Source of the DNA: an uncultured Methanomethylovorans sp. | GTDB taxonomy: Archaea; Halobacteriota; Methanosarcinia; Methanosarcinales; Methanosarcinaceae | NCBI GenBank assembly: GCA_937968035.1 | Contig: CALBTS010000596.1 | Span: 1-30,487, forward strand | Reading direction: 5' to 3' | Length of the DNA: 30,487 nucleotides | Shown here: in pieces, positions 7,827 to 16,904 of the stretch | How positions within the stretch are numbered: the first letter of the stretch is position 1 | Layout: every line of letters begins with the position of its first letter | Notes under the pieces: generated by a model | Seen by the model: the letters and a program-made list of their open reading frames with translations, nothing else | Database searches by the model: none | What the model was told of the DNA's origin: nothing | Program-made: the position numbers and the translations under genes

Positions 7827-9050
7827 TCAAATTAGTTTATATGCCGTTCCCGTTGGTTTGAATAGAAAATCAATGAGTTTATCTGTATAATTCCTATAGT
7901 CCAATTCCCGGGCAGCGGTTTCCAGTGCATTCCTGGCAATGAGTATAGAAGACTGATTGTAATTATCTATTATCTCCATAAGTTTAGCCTCTAGAGCTGA
8001 CATGGAACCAGGTGGTATTAAATATCCGTTAATCCCATCTCTTATGTAGATTGAATTGTCACTTACATCTGTTACAAGTACTGGAACACCAGAAATAAGA
8101 TAATCTGAAAGCTTTGTAGAGAATCCGTATCTGGTTTGTGGATTCAAAGGGCGAGGAAGAATCAGTAGATGATATTTAGAGAATTCATCTTGAAGATCAT
8201 CAGGGTCAAGGTTTCCAACATAATAGACTCTATTATCCAATAAGAACTTTTTCTTCAGATTATTTAAAGAGTCCTCATCTTCATTCGATAATGGTCCGTA
8301 AAGATAAAGTTCAACTTTTCGTGTGCGGTTTATCAGCGATAGCGCTTCGAACAGAAGATCAAATCCTTCTTTCCTGCAGCTTACCATTCCTGAAAAGCAA
8401 ATTCTGAACACCTGACCATCATAATCAGGCTTTTTGATTCCCTTAGAAGCCTCCACATCGCAAAGGATTGGAATTCTAATTAGTCTTCTTACTTTTTTTG
8501 AATAGTATTTCTCAAGATTGGTAGAAATAACGACTGCACCAGTATAGAGGTATACTTGCAGTTCATTTAATTTATACATGAAATACCTAGCGGAACCCTT
8601 TAAATAATAAAGCACCCTGGCTGGGATGCTGAGAGGAGGTGTAGCTGAGAAAACATTAGTTGACCTCAGTTCATTCAGGTCACAATATAATCTGTATCCC
8701 TTTACTAATTGCAGATATAACGTATAGACAAGATCATAAAATACAAATGATGTGGGATAAAGATATATTACAGGTTCTGATTCTCTTGATTCAATGAACG
8801 AGGATGTCTTCTTTAGGAATGAAATGATGTTGTGGCGATTATTACATTTTATAGTTTTGCTTCTTAGAATTGATATGCCCGGGAAGAGTTCGACCGGCTC
8901 TGTATCATCTGACGTCAGATATGGGAGTGAACATAGAAAGACGCTAACACCACCAGAGGCGATGGATTTTGAAATTTTCATCACTCGCTGCGCTCCTGCA
9001 ATCCTACCAGCGACAATATCTCCGGTGGATATTATATACACTTCCTTCAT
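7827..9050 (-). CDS. GT-B glycosyltransferase, divergent TK-x-x-D/E-Y subtype
   Basis: The 407-residue product has a GT-B layout, with the donor domain starting near RICFSGMVSCRKEGFDLL (216-233) and a YYVGNLDPDDL segment (276-286). Instead of the usual E-x7-E it has GFSTKLSDYLISGVPVLV (309-326), where Lys313 and Asp316 take the place of donor-site residues. The same TK-x-x-E/D-Y pattern occurs in several other enzymes of this locus. The start codon overlaps the stop of the preceding gene as ATGA, so translation is probably coupled. It likely transfers a sugar in repeat-unit assembly. The glycosyltransferase fold is well supported, retention of activity slightly less so. Confidence 0.82.
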   Translation of the reverse strand: MKEVYIISTGDIVAGRIAGAQRVMKISKSIASGGVSVFLCSLPYLTSDDTEPVELFPGISILRSKTIKCNNRHNIISFLKKTSSFIESRESEPVIYLYPTSFVFYDLVYTLYLQLVKGYRLYCDLNELRSTNVFSATPPLSIPARVLYYLKGSARYFMYKLNELQVYLYTGAVVISTNLEKYYSKKVRRLIRIPILCDVEASKGIKKPDYDGQVFRICFSGMVSCRKEGFDLLFEALSLINRTRKVELYLYGPLSNEDEDSLNNLKKKFLLDNRVYYVGNLDPDDLQDEFSKYHLLILPRPLNPQTRYGFSTKLSDYLISGVPVLVTDVSDNSIYIRDGINGYLIPPGSMSALEAKLMEIIDNYNQSSILIARNALETAARELDYRNYTDKLIDFLFKPTGTAYKLI

Positions 9051-10162
9051 TGTTTCTTATCGACTACAGACCACCCATATGCCCTGTCATATACTTCGGA
9101 TGTCTTTTGAGCTATGATGTCCCAATTGTAAGGGGTCATATCGTATTCAAACCGCTTAAAATCTGATGACAGAATCTCGTCCAGCTTGTTTTTAAGTGAT
9201 ATCATGTCTCCTGTTCTGAAGTATTTCTCATCAGGCAGGTTGACCAACTTATTTGCCGGAATATCACTAACAAGTACGGGGAGCTTATAGCTCATGGCTT
9301 CAAGTAATGAGATAGGCAATCCTTCATGAAAGGAAGGAAGGACAAACAGACGGGCATTTGTGAATAACTGCCTAAGCTCCTCTCCTTTAATGAATCCTGT
9401 GAGAATGATGCCTTCCTTATCAGCAAGTTTTCGAAGCCTGGTTGAATATGAAGTTTCGTGATCAGCATCCCCGGCAATTACCAGAGGATAATTATTATGA
9501 TTTGAACTCCGGAGAGCACTGATCAACAGGTCAAAGCCCTTCTCCTCTACAAATCTTCCAAGCGTGAAGACATAATTTGCCGATCTTAATCCCAAACTTG
9601 TCAAATAATCTGTTTTGCTAGTGAAGATAGGCAATGAAAAACCGTTGTAAATTAAGTTCGTATTATTACGCTTGTACTTATTTGCCAGCAAGTCACGAAT
9701 CACCTCTGATATTACTATTACCTCGTCAGCCATTGATGTACCGAATCTCTCGCCCAGCCGTAAGACTGACTTAGCAAACGGTCCCCACTTGGCCCTGTTA
9801 TAATCTGGCCCATGATGAGTAAACACCACTTTTAAACCTATAAGTTTTGCAAGTGGAATATATATTGCAGGACCTATTGCGTGAAGGTGTAAAATATCAG
9901 CCTTGTTCCTTTTGGCCCATATGACCGAAAGAAATGTATGAATCAGGGTTTCAACTGTCTTAACCCGTAGAGTAAAAAGAGTAACCAGCTTAACTCCTTT
10001 ATATTCTGAGAGAGCATTCTCCCTCGGTACAAAACAAGACCGTCTGATGAGCACTATTTCATATCCCATGGAAGCAAGCCTGGGATACAGTTCTTCACAG
10101 TGAGTCTCAATACCTCCTTGAATATTTGGTATGCCCCGCGTACCTGCGACTATGATTTTCAT
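9047..10162 (-). CDS. GT4-family glycosyltransferase, GTRGIP (DUF1972-like) type
   Basis: This 371-residue enzyme begins MKIIVAGTRGIPNIQGG, the GTRGIP-x-x-x-GG signature of a GT4 subgroup with a DUF1972-like N-terminal domain, some members of which are rhamnosyltransferases. The donor domain opens at FTLGRFVEEKGFDLL (199-213) and has the E-x7-E pair Glu280/Glu288 in HEGLPISLLEAM. A THHGPDYNRAKW stretch (115-126) fits the acceptor-domain core. No rhamnose pathway genes are visible in the window, so donor identity remains open. Its stop codon overlaps the start of the next glycosyltransferase gene. Family assignment is firm, substrate is inference. Confidence 0.9.
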   Translation of the reverse strand: MKIIVAGTRGIPNIQGGIETHCEELYPRLASMGYEIVLIRRSCFVPRENALSEYKGVKLVTLFTLRVKTVETLIHTFLSVIWAKRNKADILHLHAIGPAIYIPLAKLIGLKVVFTHHGPDYNRAKWGPFAKSVLRLGERFGTSMADEVIVISEVIRDLLANKYKRNNTNLIYNGFSLPIFTSKTDYLTSLGLRSANYVFTLGRFVEEKGFDLLISALRSSNHNNYPLVIAGDADHETSYSTRLRKLADKEGIILTGFIKGEELRQLFTNARLFVLPSFHEGLPISLLEAMSYKLPVLVSDIPANKLVNLPDEKYFRTGDMISLKNKLDEILSSDFKRFEYDMTPYNWDIIAQKTSEVYDRAYGWSVVDKKQ

Positions 10163-10211
10163 GAAGTCATATTTTTATTAAGTATGTAAATTCCAACTAA
10201 CCAACAAATAA

Positions 10212-11351
10212 TCATTCCTCAATCAGGAGGAGATTCTCATCTGGATTTACTCCAAACTGGTCCGTATGTGGAGTCATTCGGGAGTAATTCAGATCACCCT
10301 GCAACGGATTCTGGCCAACGTTGAAATACGGTATTTTATCCAAGCAATCCATCCTCTTTGATAGTATCCTCAGTTTTGTTCCTAGTACCCAACCTGCAGG
10401 ATGCCTGAAGTATTTCTTTATGACTGGAGCAGCGGTGCCAACCATCCAGCAATTTTTTGGGCATATTCTGACCAGATCACGGACTCTAATTGCCTGCTCA
10501 CTGTACCACAGATCTTCAAATCTTTTAAAATCACGAATATTCCCCATACTTTCCTTCCAGATACCATCTTCCAAACCGTTACAAGGGTATACATCTCCGT
10601 AAGGCTCGATAAAGAAATTTGCCAGACCCGCTTCGCAAGGAAGCATCCTCTTTCCGTCATTAATGTAATTGATAAGTCCCAGGTTGAAGAACGCCCTACC
10701 CCAAGATTTTGGGCTTTTTTCCTTGAGTTGTTCTAAAATCAAATCCTTAAAATGCCCGATAACTGTATCCTTATTTGTGATTAGATTGTCATCTTTATGA
10801 AAATAATACGAGTTATGAAAGGCCGCAGTTGCAAATTCCATTCTTAACTCTTTTGCCAACTTGTAAAGCCAAAGCATATCCTCTGAATTATGATTTGAAA
10901 CTGTAATTCCAAATCCAATGTCTTTTATTCCCAGTGATCGAAGCTTTAGTAATGTTCTAATTCCGTTATCAAAACTACCTGCTCGCCCACGAAGCTCATC
11001 ATTTCTTTGAGACAATCCTTCAATACTTACCCTGATACCAATTTTTGGAAATTTTTCTGCCAATTTCACTATTTTATCATAGTGCCATCCAGAAGTGGAA
11101 ATCACTACTCTTTTAGCTTTGGTAAACAGTACTGAAATAATATCATCTAAGTCTCGTCTTTGAAAGGGTTCTCCACCGGTTACATTTGCAAACTTCAGGC
11201 TTGGTAAAATTTCCAGATCCTTGGGAGAGATTTCTTTTTGTGCATCACTAGGATACTTCCAGATGTTGCACATTTTACATCTCATCTGGCATCTATATGT
11301 TGTTATTATTGAAACGTCAGTGGGTAGTGGCATTTTTATTATTTCCTTCAT
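10212..11351 (-). CDS. Radical SAM protein with SPASM-like C-terminal cysteines
   Basis: The 379-residue protein has the radical SAM cluster motif C-x3-C-x2-C at Cys21, Cys25 and Cys28 (TYRCQMRCKMCNIW) and a GGEP motif (59-62) for S-adenosylmethionine binding. A long TIM-barrel region follows. A C-terminal block with Cys239, Cys257, Cys297 and Cys301, including FFIEPYGDVYPCNGL, resembles a reduced SPASM or twitch domain that binds an auxiliary iron-sulfur cluster. It should generate a 5'-deoxyadenosyl radical to modify a substrate, possibly a sugar or lipid-linked glycan given that glycosyltransferases flank it on both sides. It lies 80 bases after one GT4 gene and 49 before the next, all on the same strand. 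The substrate cannot be inferred, and no precursor peptide gene was seen beside it. The start at 11351 is chosen for the longest frame; Met7 is also possible. Confidence 0.88.
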   Translation of the reverse strand: MKEIIKMPLPTDVSIITTYRCQMRCKMCNIWKYPSDAQKEISPKDLEILPSLKFANVTGGEPFQRRDLDDIISVLFTKAKRVVISTSGWHYDKIVKLAEKFPKIGIRVSIEGLSQRNDELRGRAGSFDNGIRTLLKLRSLGIKDIGFGITVSNHNSEDMLWLYKLAKELRMEFATAAFHNSYYFHKDDNLITNKDTVIGHFKDLILEQLKEKSPKSWGRAFFNLGLINYINDGKRMLPCEAGLANFFIEPYGDVYPCNGLEDGIWKESMGNIRDFKRFEDLWYSEQAIRVRDLVRICPKNCWMVGTAAPVIKKYFRHPAGWVLGTKLRILSKRMDCLDKIPYFNVGQNPLQGDLNYSRMTPHTDQFGVNPDENLLLIEE

Positions 11352-11431
11352 CTGTATTCGTTTAGTTTATCCCGGTAAAAGTCTTTCAATATACAGTCTG
11401 TCATATCAAGTTGAGGTAACAGTATGCTTAG

Positions 11432-12640
11432 TTATAAATTTGACCATATCTTGATTAGCTCTCTTTCCACATTTTCTAATGAAAACTCATGAACTACTCT
11501 TTCACGAGCATTTCGACCCATCTCGAGCCTGAGACCGCTGTCCATATACAGTATGTGTATGGCCTTGACCATGTCTTTAATATACTGATCACCGCTTTGA
11601 ATAGGAATCTTAAATCCGCATCGCTCCGTGACCGTGACCGTAGGTCCGCCATAATCCGATGTGACTACAGGTAATCCGCAAGACATTGCTTCAAGAATAG
11701 CGGTTCCCCCAGGTTCCCGTAGAGTTGGTAGGCAGAATATGTCGGCTGACTGGTACTCTTTAATCAGAGATTCTCTATCCAAATAACCCAAAATTTGGAT
11801 TCTGTCTTGATAGCAATTATCTGAAATGAATTTTTCAACAAAGCTCTTCAAACTGCCGGTTCCGGCTATCCTTAATTTCAAATTATGCATTTGCAGGTTC
11901 TCAATACATTCTTTAAATGCATTTAATAGCAATCCAATGCCTTTCATCGGGACTAATCTTCCGCTGAAAAGCAATACTATGTCACCAGTTCTTTTCTTAT
12001 TATTACTAGGCCTAAAAAGCGAAGGCTCCACCATTGTGTCAAAGATGACAGTGCCATTCATTTGAGTGATTGATTGAAGTTTAATGAGTAGCATATTGTC
12101 TGAAACGATTATTATTCTTGCTTTTTTATAATAATTTCGCCACCCAGGAAAAAATGTAATAGTTTTATATGTCACATCCCTTATTCTATCGGAAATCCAA
12201 TCTCTTGGAGAAATCCGCACAATATTTCCCGGTGTCTTAAGCCCACCGTTAATCGGACCTAATATATATCTGATGTCTGTTTTATGAATCCTGCTGAATG
12301 CATAATAACCAGCAGGTGTTACAATATGCATGAATCTATATTCCCCTCGATTATTATTCATTATATCTATCCTTGCTCTCCGGCTGAAAAGCCAATTCCC
12401 CACCAACTCTAACCTTAACCTCCAACAGAGTCTGTCCCAGTAAGTATATTTTATAAAATGAAATGTAACATTTTTGCCATAGTTATACTTCATTATATTT
12501 GACTTATGAGAATCATATGTGTACACATCAACGGAAAAGTGTTTGAGATAGATCCTCAAGTAAGAATGTGCAACACCAGCTTCAGACCCACGAAGAGGGT
12601 TAAGATCCCATGCGATTAATAATACTTTGGCCTTCGACAT
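11432..12640 (-). CDS. GT4-family glycosyltransferase
   Basis: The 402-residue product is a GT-B retaining glycosyltransferase. Its acceptor domain opens with VLLIAWDLNPLRGSEAGVA, where GSEAGV (18-23) is the glycine-rich loop typical of one GT4 subgroup. The donor domain begins near LLFSGRLVPMKGI (223-235), has RIAGTGSLKSFVE (257-269) and carries the E-x7-E pair Glu309/Glu317 in REPGGTAILEAM, followed by GLPVVTSDYGGP. It should add a sugar to the lipid-linked oligosaccharide. It is separated by 38 bases from the upstream glycosyltransferase gene and by 80 bases from the downstream radical SAM gene. The donor is unknown. Confidence 0.9.
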   Translation of the reverse strand: MSKAKVLLIAWDLNPLRGSEAGVAHSYLRIYLKHFSVDVYTYDSHKSNIMKYNYGKNVTFHFIKYTYWDRLCWRLRLELVGNWLFSRRARIDIMNNNRGEYRFMHIVTPAGYYAFSRIHKTDIRYILGPINGGLKTPGNIVRISPRDWISDRIRDVTYKTITFFPGWRNYYKKARIIIVSDNMLLIKLQSITQMNGTVIFDTMVEPSLFRPSNNKKRTGDIVLLFSGRLVPMKGIGLLLNAFKECIENLQMHNLKLRIAGTGSLKSFVEKFISDNCYQDRIQILGYLDRESLIKEYQSADIFCLPTLREPGGTAILEAMSCGLPVVTSDYGGPTVTVTERCGFKIPIQSGDQYIKDMVKAIHILYMDSGLRLEMGRNARERVVHEFSLENVERELIKIWSNL

Positions 12641-12678
12641 TCCTCTTCAATCACTTTTTGTATACAATAATTTTCGAG

Positions 12679-13944
12679 TCAGTTATTATCTTCCACTAGG
12701 CCTCTAAACAGAGATAGTAATTTCTGATAATGTTTGTCTTCAGATATTGTGTTTCTAACCCAAATCCTGCCCTCCTGTCCCATTTTTTTGCATTTGTCCA
12801 TGTTGTTAAAAAGCATCTGACAACATTCCCTCAATTTAAAATGGTTCTTAGGCTCAAAAAGCAGCCCTGTCTCTTCATGCCTCACCATTTCCTTAAGGCT
12901 TCCCAGATCACTGCATACTACAGCTTTCTGGAAAGCAAATGACTCCAGTACAGAATTAGGGAAATTATCGTAACATTCCGAAGGTGTGATAGTGAAAGCG
13001 CAGGAACTCAAATACTTTTTTACTGTCGAAAAGGGTTGTTTGCCGAAAAATTCAATATTGTGCTCTTTGCCCTCAAGGTACATTCTTATTTCATCCTCGA
13101 AATCCCTGGAAGAAAATCCAATTATCTTTAGAGACATGCCAGTTCCCTCAAAAGCTTTGACCATAGTCATTATTCCCTTTTCTTCTTCAATTCTACCAAC
13201 ATATAGGGCGTAAGGTTCATATCTTATGGGCAATTCGCTACAGCTGCTTTTAATAGATTTATAAAAAGTTGGAATTCGCACAAGCTTGTTATTGGGAATT
13301 CCATACAGATGCATTTTTGAAAGTGTAAAGTCAGACGGGATGACAAAAGCGTCTATCTTTTTCGTGATTCCCAATAACTTGTGAAATCCCAAAGCTGCTG
13401 ATTTGATGGTCGAATATATTACTGAATTATACACGCATTTATATCTTATGGCATTTATTTTACTGCCCTTCAGACATTTCTCGCAGACTGTTCCAAGCTT
13501 ATAATTATAAAACAGCTGGTTTGCGCATATATGACCGAAGTCGGAGATTCTCTGGACAACTGGAAGCTTTAGTCTTTTCGCTGCACTTATGAAACTTGGA
13601 GATAACTTGTTCTGGTAATGAAGTACATAAACTATATCCGGACTTGTGTCTTTAACCAATCTGATGAAATTCTTTCTTACCTCTAAGGAGTAAAACATTC
13701 TACTAAAGAACTTTACTATTTGAGGAAGGTTTGTCCTGTCACTATCACTGAAATATGTTACTCGTCCATCTCCTATAGGGCTGACAAAGTACTTATCATA
13801 TTCACTAGGCGTGTTCAGGTTGTGTTTAACGCTGAATGGAATTACCTCATGACCATGTTTTTCAAGCAGAGCTTTTACATTGAACATATATCGTTCAGGC
13901 CCCCCTGAAATAAAATATCTATAATTTACCAAGAGAATTTTCAT
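12679..13944 (-). CDS. GT4-family glycosyltransferase with four-cysteine insert
   Basis: A longer frame begins at 14016, but that would overlap the upstream epimerase gene by 59 bases. The ATG at 13944 starts at MKILLVNYRYFISGGPERYM, the true GT-B N-terminus, and leaves a 13-base gap, so I use it (421 residues). SGGPERY is the acceptor-domain loop. Cys140, Cys154, Cys157 and Cys170 lie in an HIC...TVCEKC...RYKC arrangement that suggests a structural metal site, as in a known GT4 subgroup. The donor domain begins at YALYVGRIEEEKGI. The usual E-x7-E reads Asp326-x7-Glu334 in YDNFPNSVLES, with an extra Glu323 nearby. It should transfer a sugar during repeat-unit assembly. Confidence 0.88.
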   Translation of the reverse strand: MKILLVNYRYFISGGPERYMFNVKALLEKHGHEVIPFSVKHNLNTPSEYDKYFVSPIGDGRVTYFSDSDRTNLPQIVKFFSRMFYSLEVRKNFIRLVKDTSPDIVYVLHYQNKLSPSFISAAKRLKLPVVQRISDFGHICANQLFYNYKLGTVCEKCLKGSKINAIRYKCVYNSVIYSTIKSAALGFHKLLGITKKIDAFVIPSDFTLSKMHLYGIPNNKLVRIPTFYKSIKSSCSELPIRYEPYALYVGRIEEEKGIMTMVKAFEGTGMSLKIIGFSSRDFEDEIRMYLEGKEHNIEFFGKQPFSTVKKYLSSCAFTITPSECYDNFPNSVLESFAFQKAVVCSDLGSLKEMVRHEETGLLFEPKNHFKLRECCQMLFNNMDKCKKMGQEGRIWVRNTISEDKHYQKLLSLFRGLVEDNN

Positions 13945-13957
13945 CAATCTAATAGTT

Positions 13958-14983
13958 TTAGCTGCTTGAATTCCGATATGAATTGAATTCAAGGTACCAT
14001 TCACAGAACTTATCAATTCCGTCTTTCAGGTCCGTTTGTGGAACGAAGCCACTGTATTGCTCAATCAACTCAATATCAGCATAAGTCATATTGACATCGC
14101 CCGGTTGCATGGGCAAGTATTCAATGATTGCTTGTTTCCTTAAAGAACGCTCAATTTCGTCAATAAGTATTTTAACTGATACAGGCTTATTGTGGCCAAT
14201 ATTCATTAATCCAGGAACCTGCGCGGACCTGTATAATTCCAGAATTTTACAAATGCCATTAACTATATCATCAATAAAGGTAAAATCCCGCATTAATAGA
14301 CCTTCAGCATAAACCGTCAGAGGCTTACCGGCAAGTATGGCATCCGTGAACTTGTAAATGGCCATGTCGGGTCTTCCCCATGGACCATAAACTGTAAAGA
14401 ATCGTAATCCTGTTGATTTCAGTTGGTACAAGTGCTTGTAAGTATAGGCCATTAATTCGTTGCTTCGCTTTGTTGCAGCATATAGACTTATAGGACGATC
14501 AACATTGTCATTCTCATTAAAAGGTACCTTTTCATTGTTGCCATAGACACTGGAACTGCTTGCATAAAGGAGATATTGCACTGGATAATGTCTACATGCT
14601 TCAAGAACATTAAAAAAGCCATCAATATTGCTATGGATATAAACATCAGGATTGTCAATGCTATGTCTGACTCCAGCCTGAGCGGCCAGGTGAACGACGA
14701 ACTCAAATTTCTCGTCTCTGAAGAGCCTCATTAGGGAATCCTTGTCTTCGAGATTCATTTTAACAAAGCTGTATTTTGCCCATTTGCTACTAGGTATTAG
14801 TGCATTATAATATATATGCCCGGAAATTATGCCTGCTTCCTTAAGCCTTGCGTATTTGAGCCTGACATCATAATAATCGTTAATATTATCAAGGCCAACA
14901 ACCTCATTCCCTTTTGCTAGAAGTGCATTGGCAAGATGAAAACCAATGAAACCAGCTGTTCCTGTGACAAGATACTTCGGCAT
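13958..14983 (-). CDS. UDP-glucuronate 4-epimerase (NAD-dependent, extended SDR)
   Basis: The 341-residue protein is an extended short-chain dehydrogenase/reductase. It has the NAD-binding GTAGFIG (8-14), LDNINDYYDVRLKYARL (31-47), which is characteristic of UDP-glucuronate epimerases, HLAAQAGVRHS (98-108), SSSSVYG (142-148), the catalytic pair Tyr168 and Lys172 (YAATK) and TVYGPWGRPDMA (197-208), again diagnostic. It should interconvert UDP-glucuronate and UDP-galacturonate in the cytoplasm, supplying galacturonic acid to the polymer. No UDP-glucose 6-dehydrogenase is visible in the window, so UDP-glucuronate must come from elsewhere. It sits between an acyltransferase gene (31 bases upstream) and a GT4 gene (13 bases downstream). 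Specificity is a strong family-level inference. Confidence 0.9.
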   Translation of the reverse strand: MPKYLVTGTAGFIGFHLANALLAKGNEVVGLDNINDYYDVRLKYARLKEAGIISGHIYYNALIPSSKWAKYSFVKMNLEDKDSLMRLFRDEKFEFVVHLAAQAGVRHSIDNPDVYIHSNIDGFFNVLEACRHYPVQYLLYASSSSVYGNNEKVPFNENDNVDRPISLYAATKRSNELMAYTYKHLYQLKSTGLRFFTVYGPWGRPDMAIYKFTDAILAGKPLTVYAEGLLMRDFTFIDDIVNGICKILELYRSAQVPGLMNIGHNKPVSVKILIDEIERSLRKQAIIEYLPMQPGDVNMTYADIELIEQYSGFVPQTDLKDGIDKFCEWYLEFNSYRNSSS

Positions 14984-15014
14984 TATTAGATGGACTTTAT
15001 TTGTTTATTGCAGA

Positions 15015-15635
15015 TTATTGCTTTTCTTCTCCATTCTTTAACTCTTTCAACACACGGCACGGATTACCAGCAGCAATAACGTTAGCGGGTATGCTTCCAG
15101 TAACAACGCTATTGGCTCCAATAATAGAGTTTCTTCCAATCTCAACACCCTTTAGAACAATGACATTCATACCAAGCCATACATTATCATTTATTATTAC
15201 TGGTTTAGGATTGGTGGGGCGTCTTTCAGGATGTCCGTCCGCGTCAGTAATTATTGCATTAGCCCCGATTAAAACATTATTACCTATAACGATTTTTTCG
15301 GATGCACGAATAACCACTCCACTTAAACCGGAATTATCCCCTATTTCGATAATTGCATCTTTATTCCGGGTTGAAAGAATACAACGATGATTTATTCCAA
15401 TTGGATTTGATGACTCATCAGAGCGAAATGTATTACCATCTCCAATTTTTATTTTTGATAGAGGAACCCTTACCGTTTTTGTAATTCCATAGAAAGTATT
15501 TTTTCTGCCAAGATCCACTCCCTTAAGAGCAAAAACCATTTTGCATATTAGTGTTGAAACGGAAGAGAAGAAATTAAGCCTGATTAATCTGATAAAAAGA
15601 AACAAATAGCCCCGTAGATCCTTAACGTATTTCAT
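15015..15635 (-). CDS. Hexapeptide-repeat (left-handed beta-helix) acyltransferase
   Basis: This 206-residue enzyme has a hydrophobic and basic N-terminal segment (about 9-37) that could attach it to the membrane, then left-handed beta-helix turns such as IKIGDGNTF, IEIGDNSGL, IVIGNNVLIGANAIITD and VEIGRNSIIGANSVV. His135 in DADGHPERRP matches the catalytic histidine of the O-acetyltransferase group, and GNPCRV (190-195) closes the coil as in that family. It probably acetylates a hydroxyl or amino group on a repeat-unit sugar. If the product of the adjacent 4,6-dehydratase/aminotransferase pathway is a 4-amino sugar, N-acetylation by this enzyme is one option. It lies 31 bases before the epimerase gene in the operon. 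Confidence 0.87.
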   Translation of the reverse strand: MKYVKDLRGYLFLFIRLIRLNFFSSVSTLICKMVFALKGVDLGRKNTFYGITKTVRVPLSKIKIGDGNTFRSDESSNPIGINHRCILSTRNKDAIIEIGDNSGLSGVVIRASEKIVIGNNVLIGANAIITDADGHPERRPTNPKPVIINDNVWLGMNVIVLKGVEIGRNSIIGANSVVTGSIPANVIAAGNPCRVLKELKNGEEKQ

Positions 15636-15698
15636 GAGATTCAGAATTTAATTTCTTTATTATTGACCTTTTTTACCGCCTCTAATGGAAGCTATTAT

Positions 15699-16904
15699 TT
15701 ATTTTAAGATAAATTCCATTATTCTAGGCACGATCACCTTATAACTGAGCAGCCTTCTGGCTTTTTCATTACCGCGAAGAGCTATTTCTTTACATCTATC
15801 ATCATTCTTTATTATCCAATCAATGCAATCAGCAATGGATTCCGGATTGCTTGGCTCGGCGAAAACAATATCTGATCGGTCAGTAAAATAGTCAATAACA
15901 TCTCCAACTCTTGTGGCCAATACTACCTTTTTACATGCAAAGTATTCTCCAAGTTTTGTTGGAAATCCAGCCATGGTCTGGATAATGACAGGTCTGGTTA
16001 CGGCAAGTATCATGCACTTATTCATCCATTCTCTAACCTCCGCCAAGGAAACCAAACCAGTAAAGTCAACTGTACCATCTATGTCAAGATCTTTACATAA
16101 TTTTCTAAAACCAGGAATTACAGATGCACCACTAAATACATCACCAATAATAACGGAATTTATGGGAACACCCCGTTTATTTACTATACTGATCGCTCTC
16201 AGAAGGTCCTCTAAACCATCTTTTTTTGATGGAGTTCCACTGTATCCTATTGTAAACTGCAAAGACGCGCTTTTATCTTCCCAATATCCAAAATCCGTCA
16301 AATTGGGTTGTATCAGAATTTTATCAGTCGGGTATCCGTCTGCAACATACCTATCTCTCAAATATTTACTGAAGACGATGAGCTTAGCTGAAAGCTTATT
16401 GACGTAGTGAAAGTCCAGCAAGAACCCGTACCATTTCAGTTTCCTGAAAATATTCTCTGAAAATACGGATTTATCATAATACTCAGGTACAAAGGTTATT
16501 ACCCTGATTTTGGACACTTTGCAGAACCCGTTTATTAAAAGGCTGAAAGGGAATTCATTATTATAAGTATAGATGACAATATCCTTTCTGATGCTGATGA
16601 ATGAAGTTAAAAGTGAAAACAGTTTAAAGAACCTAATAAGATCATCAAACAACTTGAAGGCCAACCATGAAGGCCTGTTTCTCAATCCCAGATAAGTATA
16701 TTTTGTCCCATATGAAGTAACATTGGTTTTCTGGTGGTTTACTTTAGAGCCTCGAGACCAGAATCCCTTGATCAGAATTACCTCTGTATCCATATCCAGT
16801 TCGGACAAACCTTTACAGAATAAGTTTAAAAAATTTGCCGACGCAGAGCCAGATGGGAAATTGGAAGAGGTGATCAGAATATGTTTTTTTATCTCTTGCT
16901 GCAT
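15699..16904 (-). CDS. GT-B glycosyltransferase, divergent TK-x-x-E-Y subtype
   Basis: The 401-residue product shows a GT-B domain pair: an N-terminal strand HILITSSNFPSGSASANF (8-25) and a donor domain starting at FTIGYSGTPSKKDGLEDLL (217-235). The donor-site segment is AGFPTKLGEYFACKKVVLAT (312-331), with Lys317 and Glu320 instead of a standard E-x7-E. The start codon shares a base with the stop of the preceding paralogous glycosyltransferase (TGATG), so the two are probably translated in a coupled way. It should take part in repeat-unit assembly; sugar and linkage are unknown. Confidence 0.82.
   Translation of the reverse strand: MQQEIKKHILITSSNFPSGSASANFLNLFCKGLSELDMDTEVILIKGFWSRGSKVNHQKTNVTSYGTKYTYLGLRNRPSWLAFKLFDDLIRFFKLFSLLTSFISIRKDIVIYTYNNEFPFSLLINGFCKVSKIRVITFVPEYYDKSVFSENIFRKLKWYGFLLDFHYVNKLSAKLIVFSKYLRDRYVADGYPTDKILIQPNLTDFGYWEDKSASLQFTIGYSGTPSKKDGLEDLLRAISIVNKRGVPINSVIIGDVFSGASVIPGFRKLCKDLDIDGTVDFTGLVSLAEVREWMNKCMILAVTRPVIIQTMAGFPTKLGEYFACKKVVLATRVGDVIDYFTDRSDIVFAEPSNPESIADCIDWIIKNDDRCKEIALRGNEKARRLLSYKVIVPRIMEFILK

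Noticed and set aside
15001..15390. Plus-strand ORF of 129 codons
   Set aside because: It is the reverse of hexapeptide repeats in the acyltransferase gene; the apparent regularity comes from those repeats.
15913..16407. Plus-strand ORF of 164 codons
   Set aside because: It is antisense to the glycosyltransferase at 15699-16904 and shows no domain signature.
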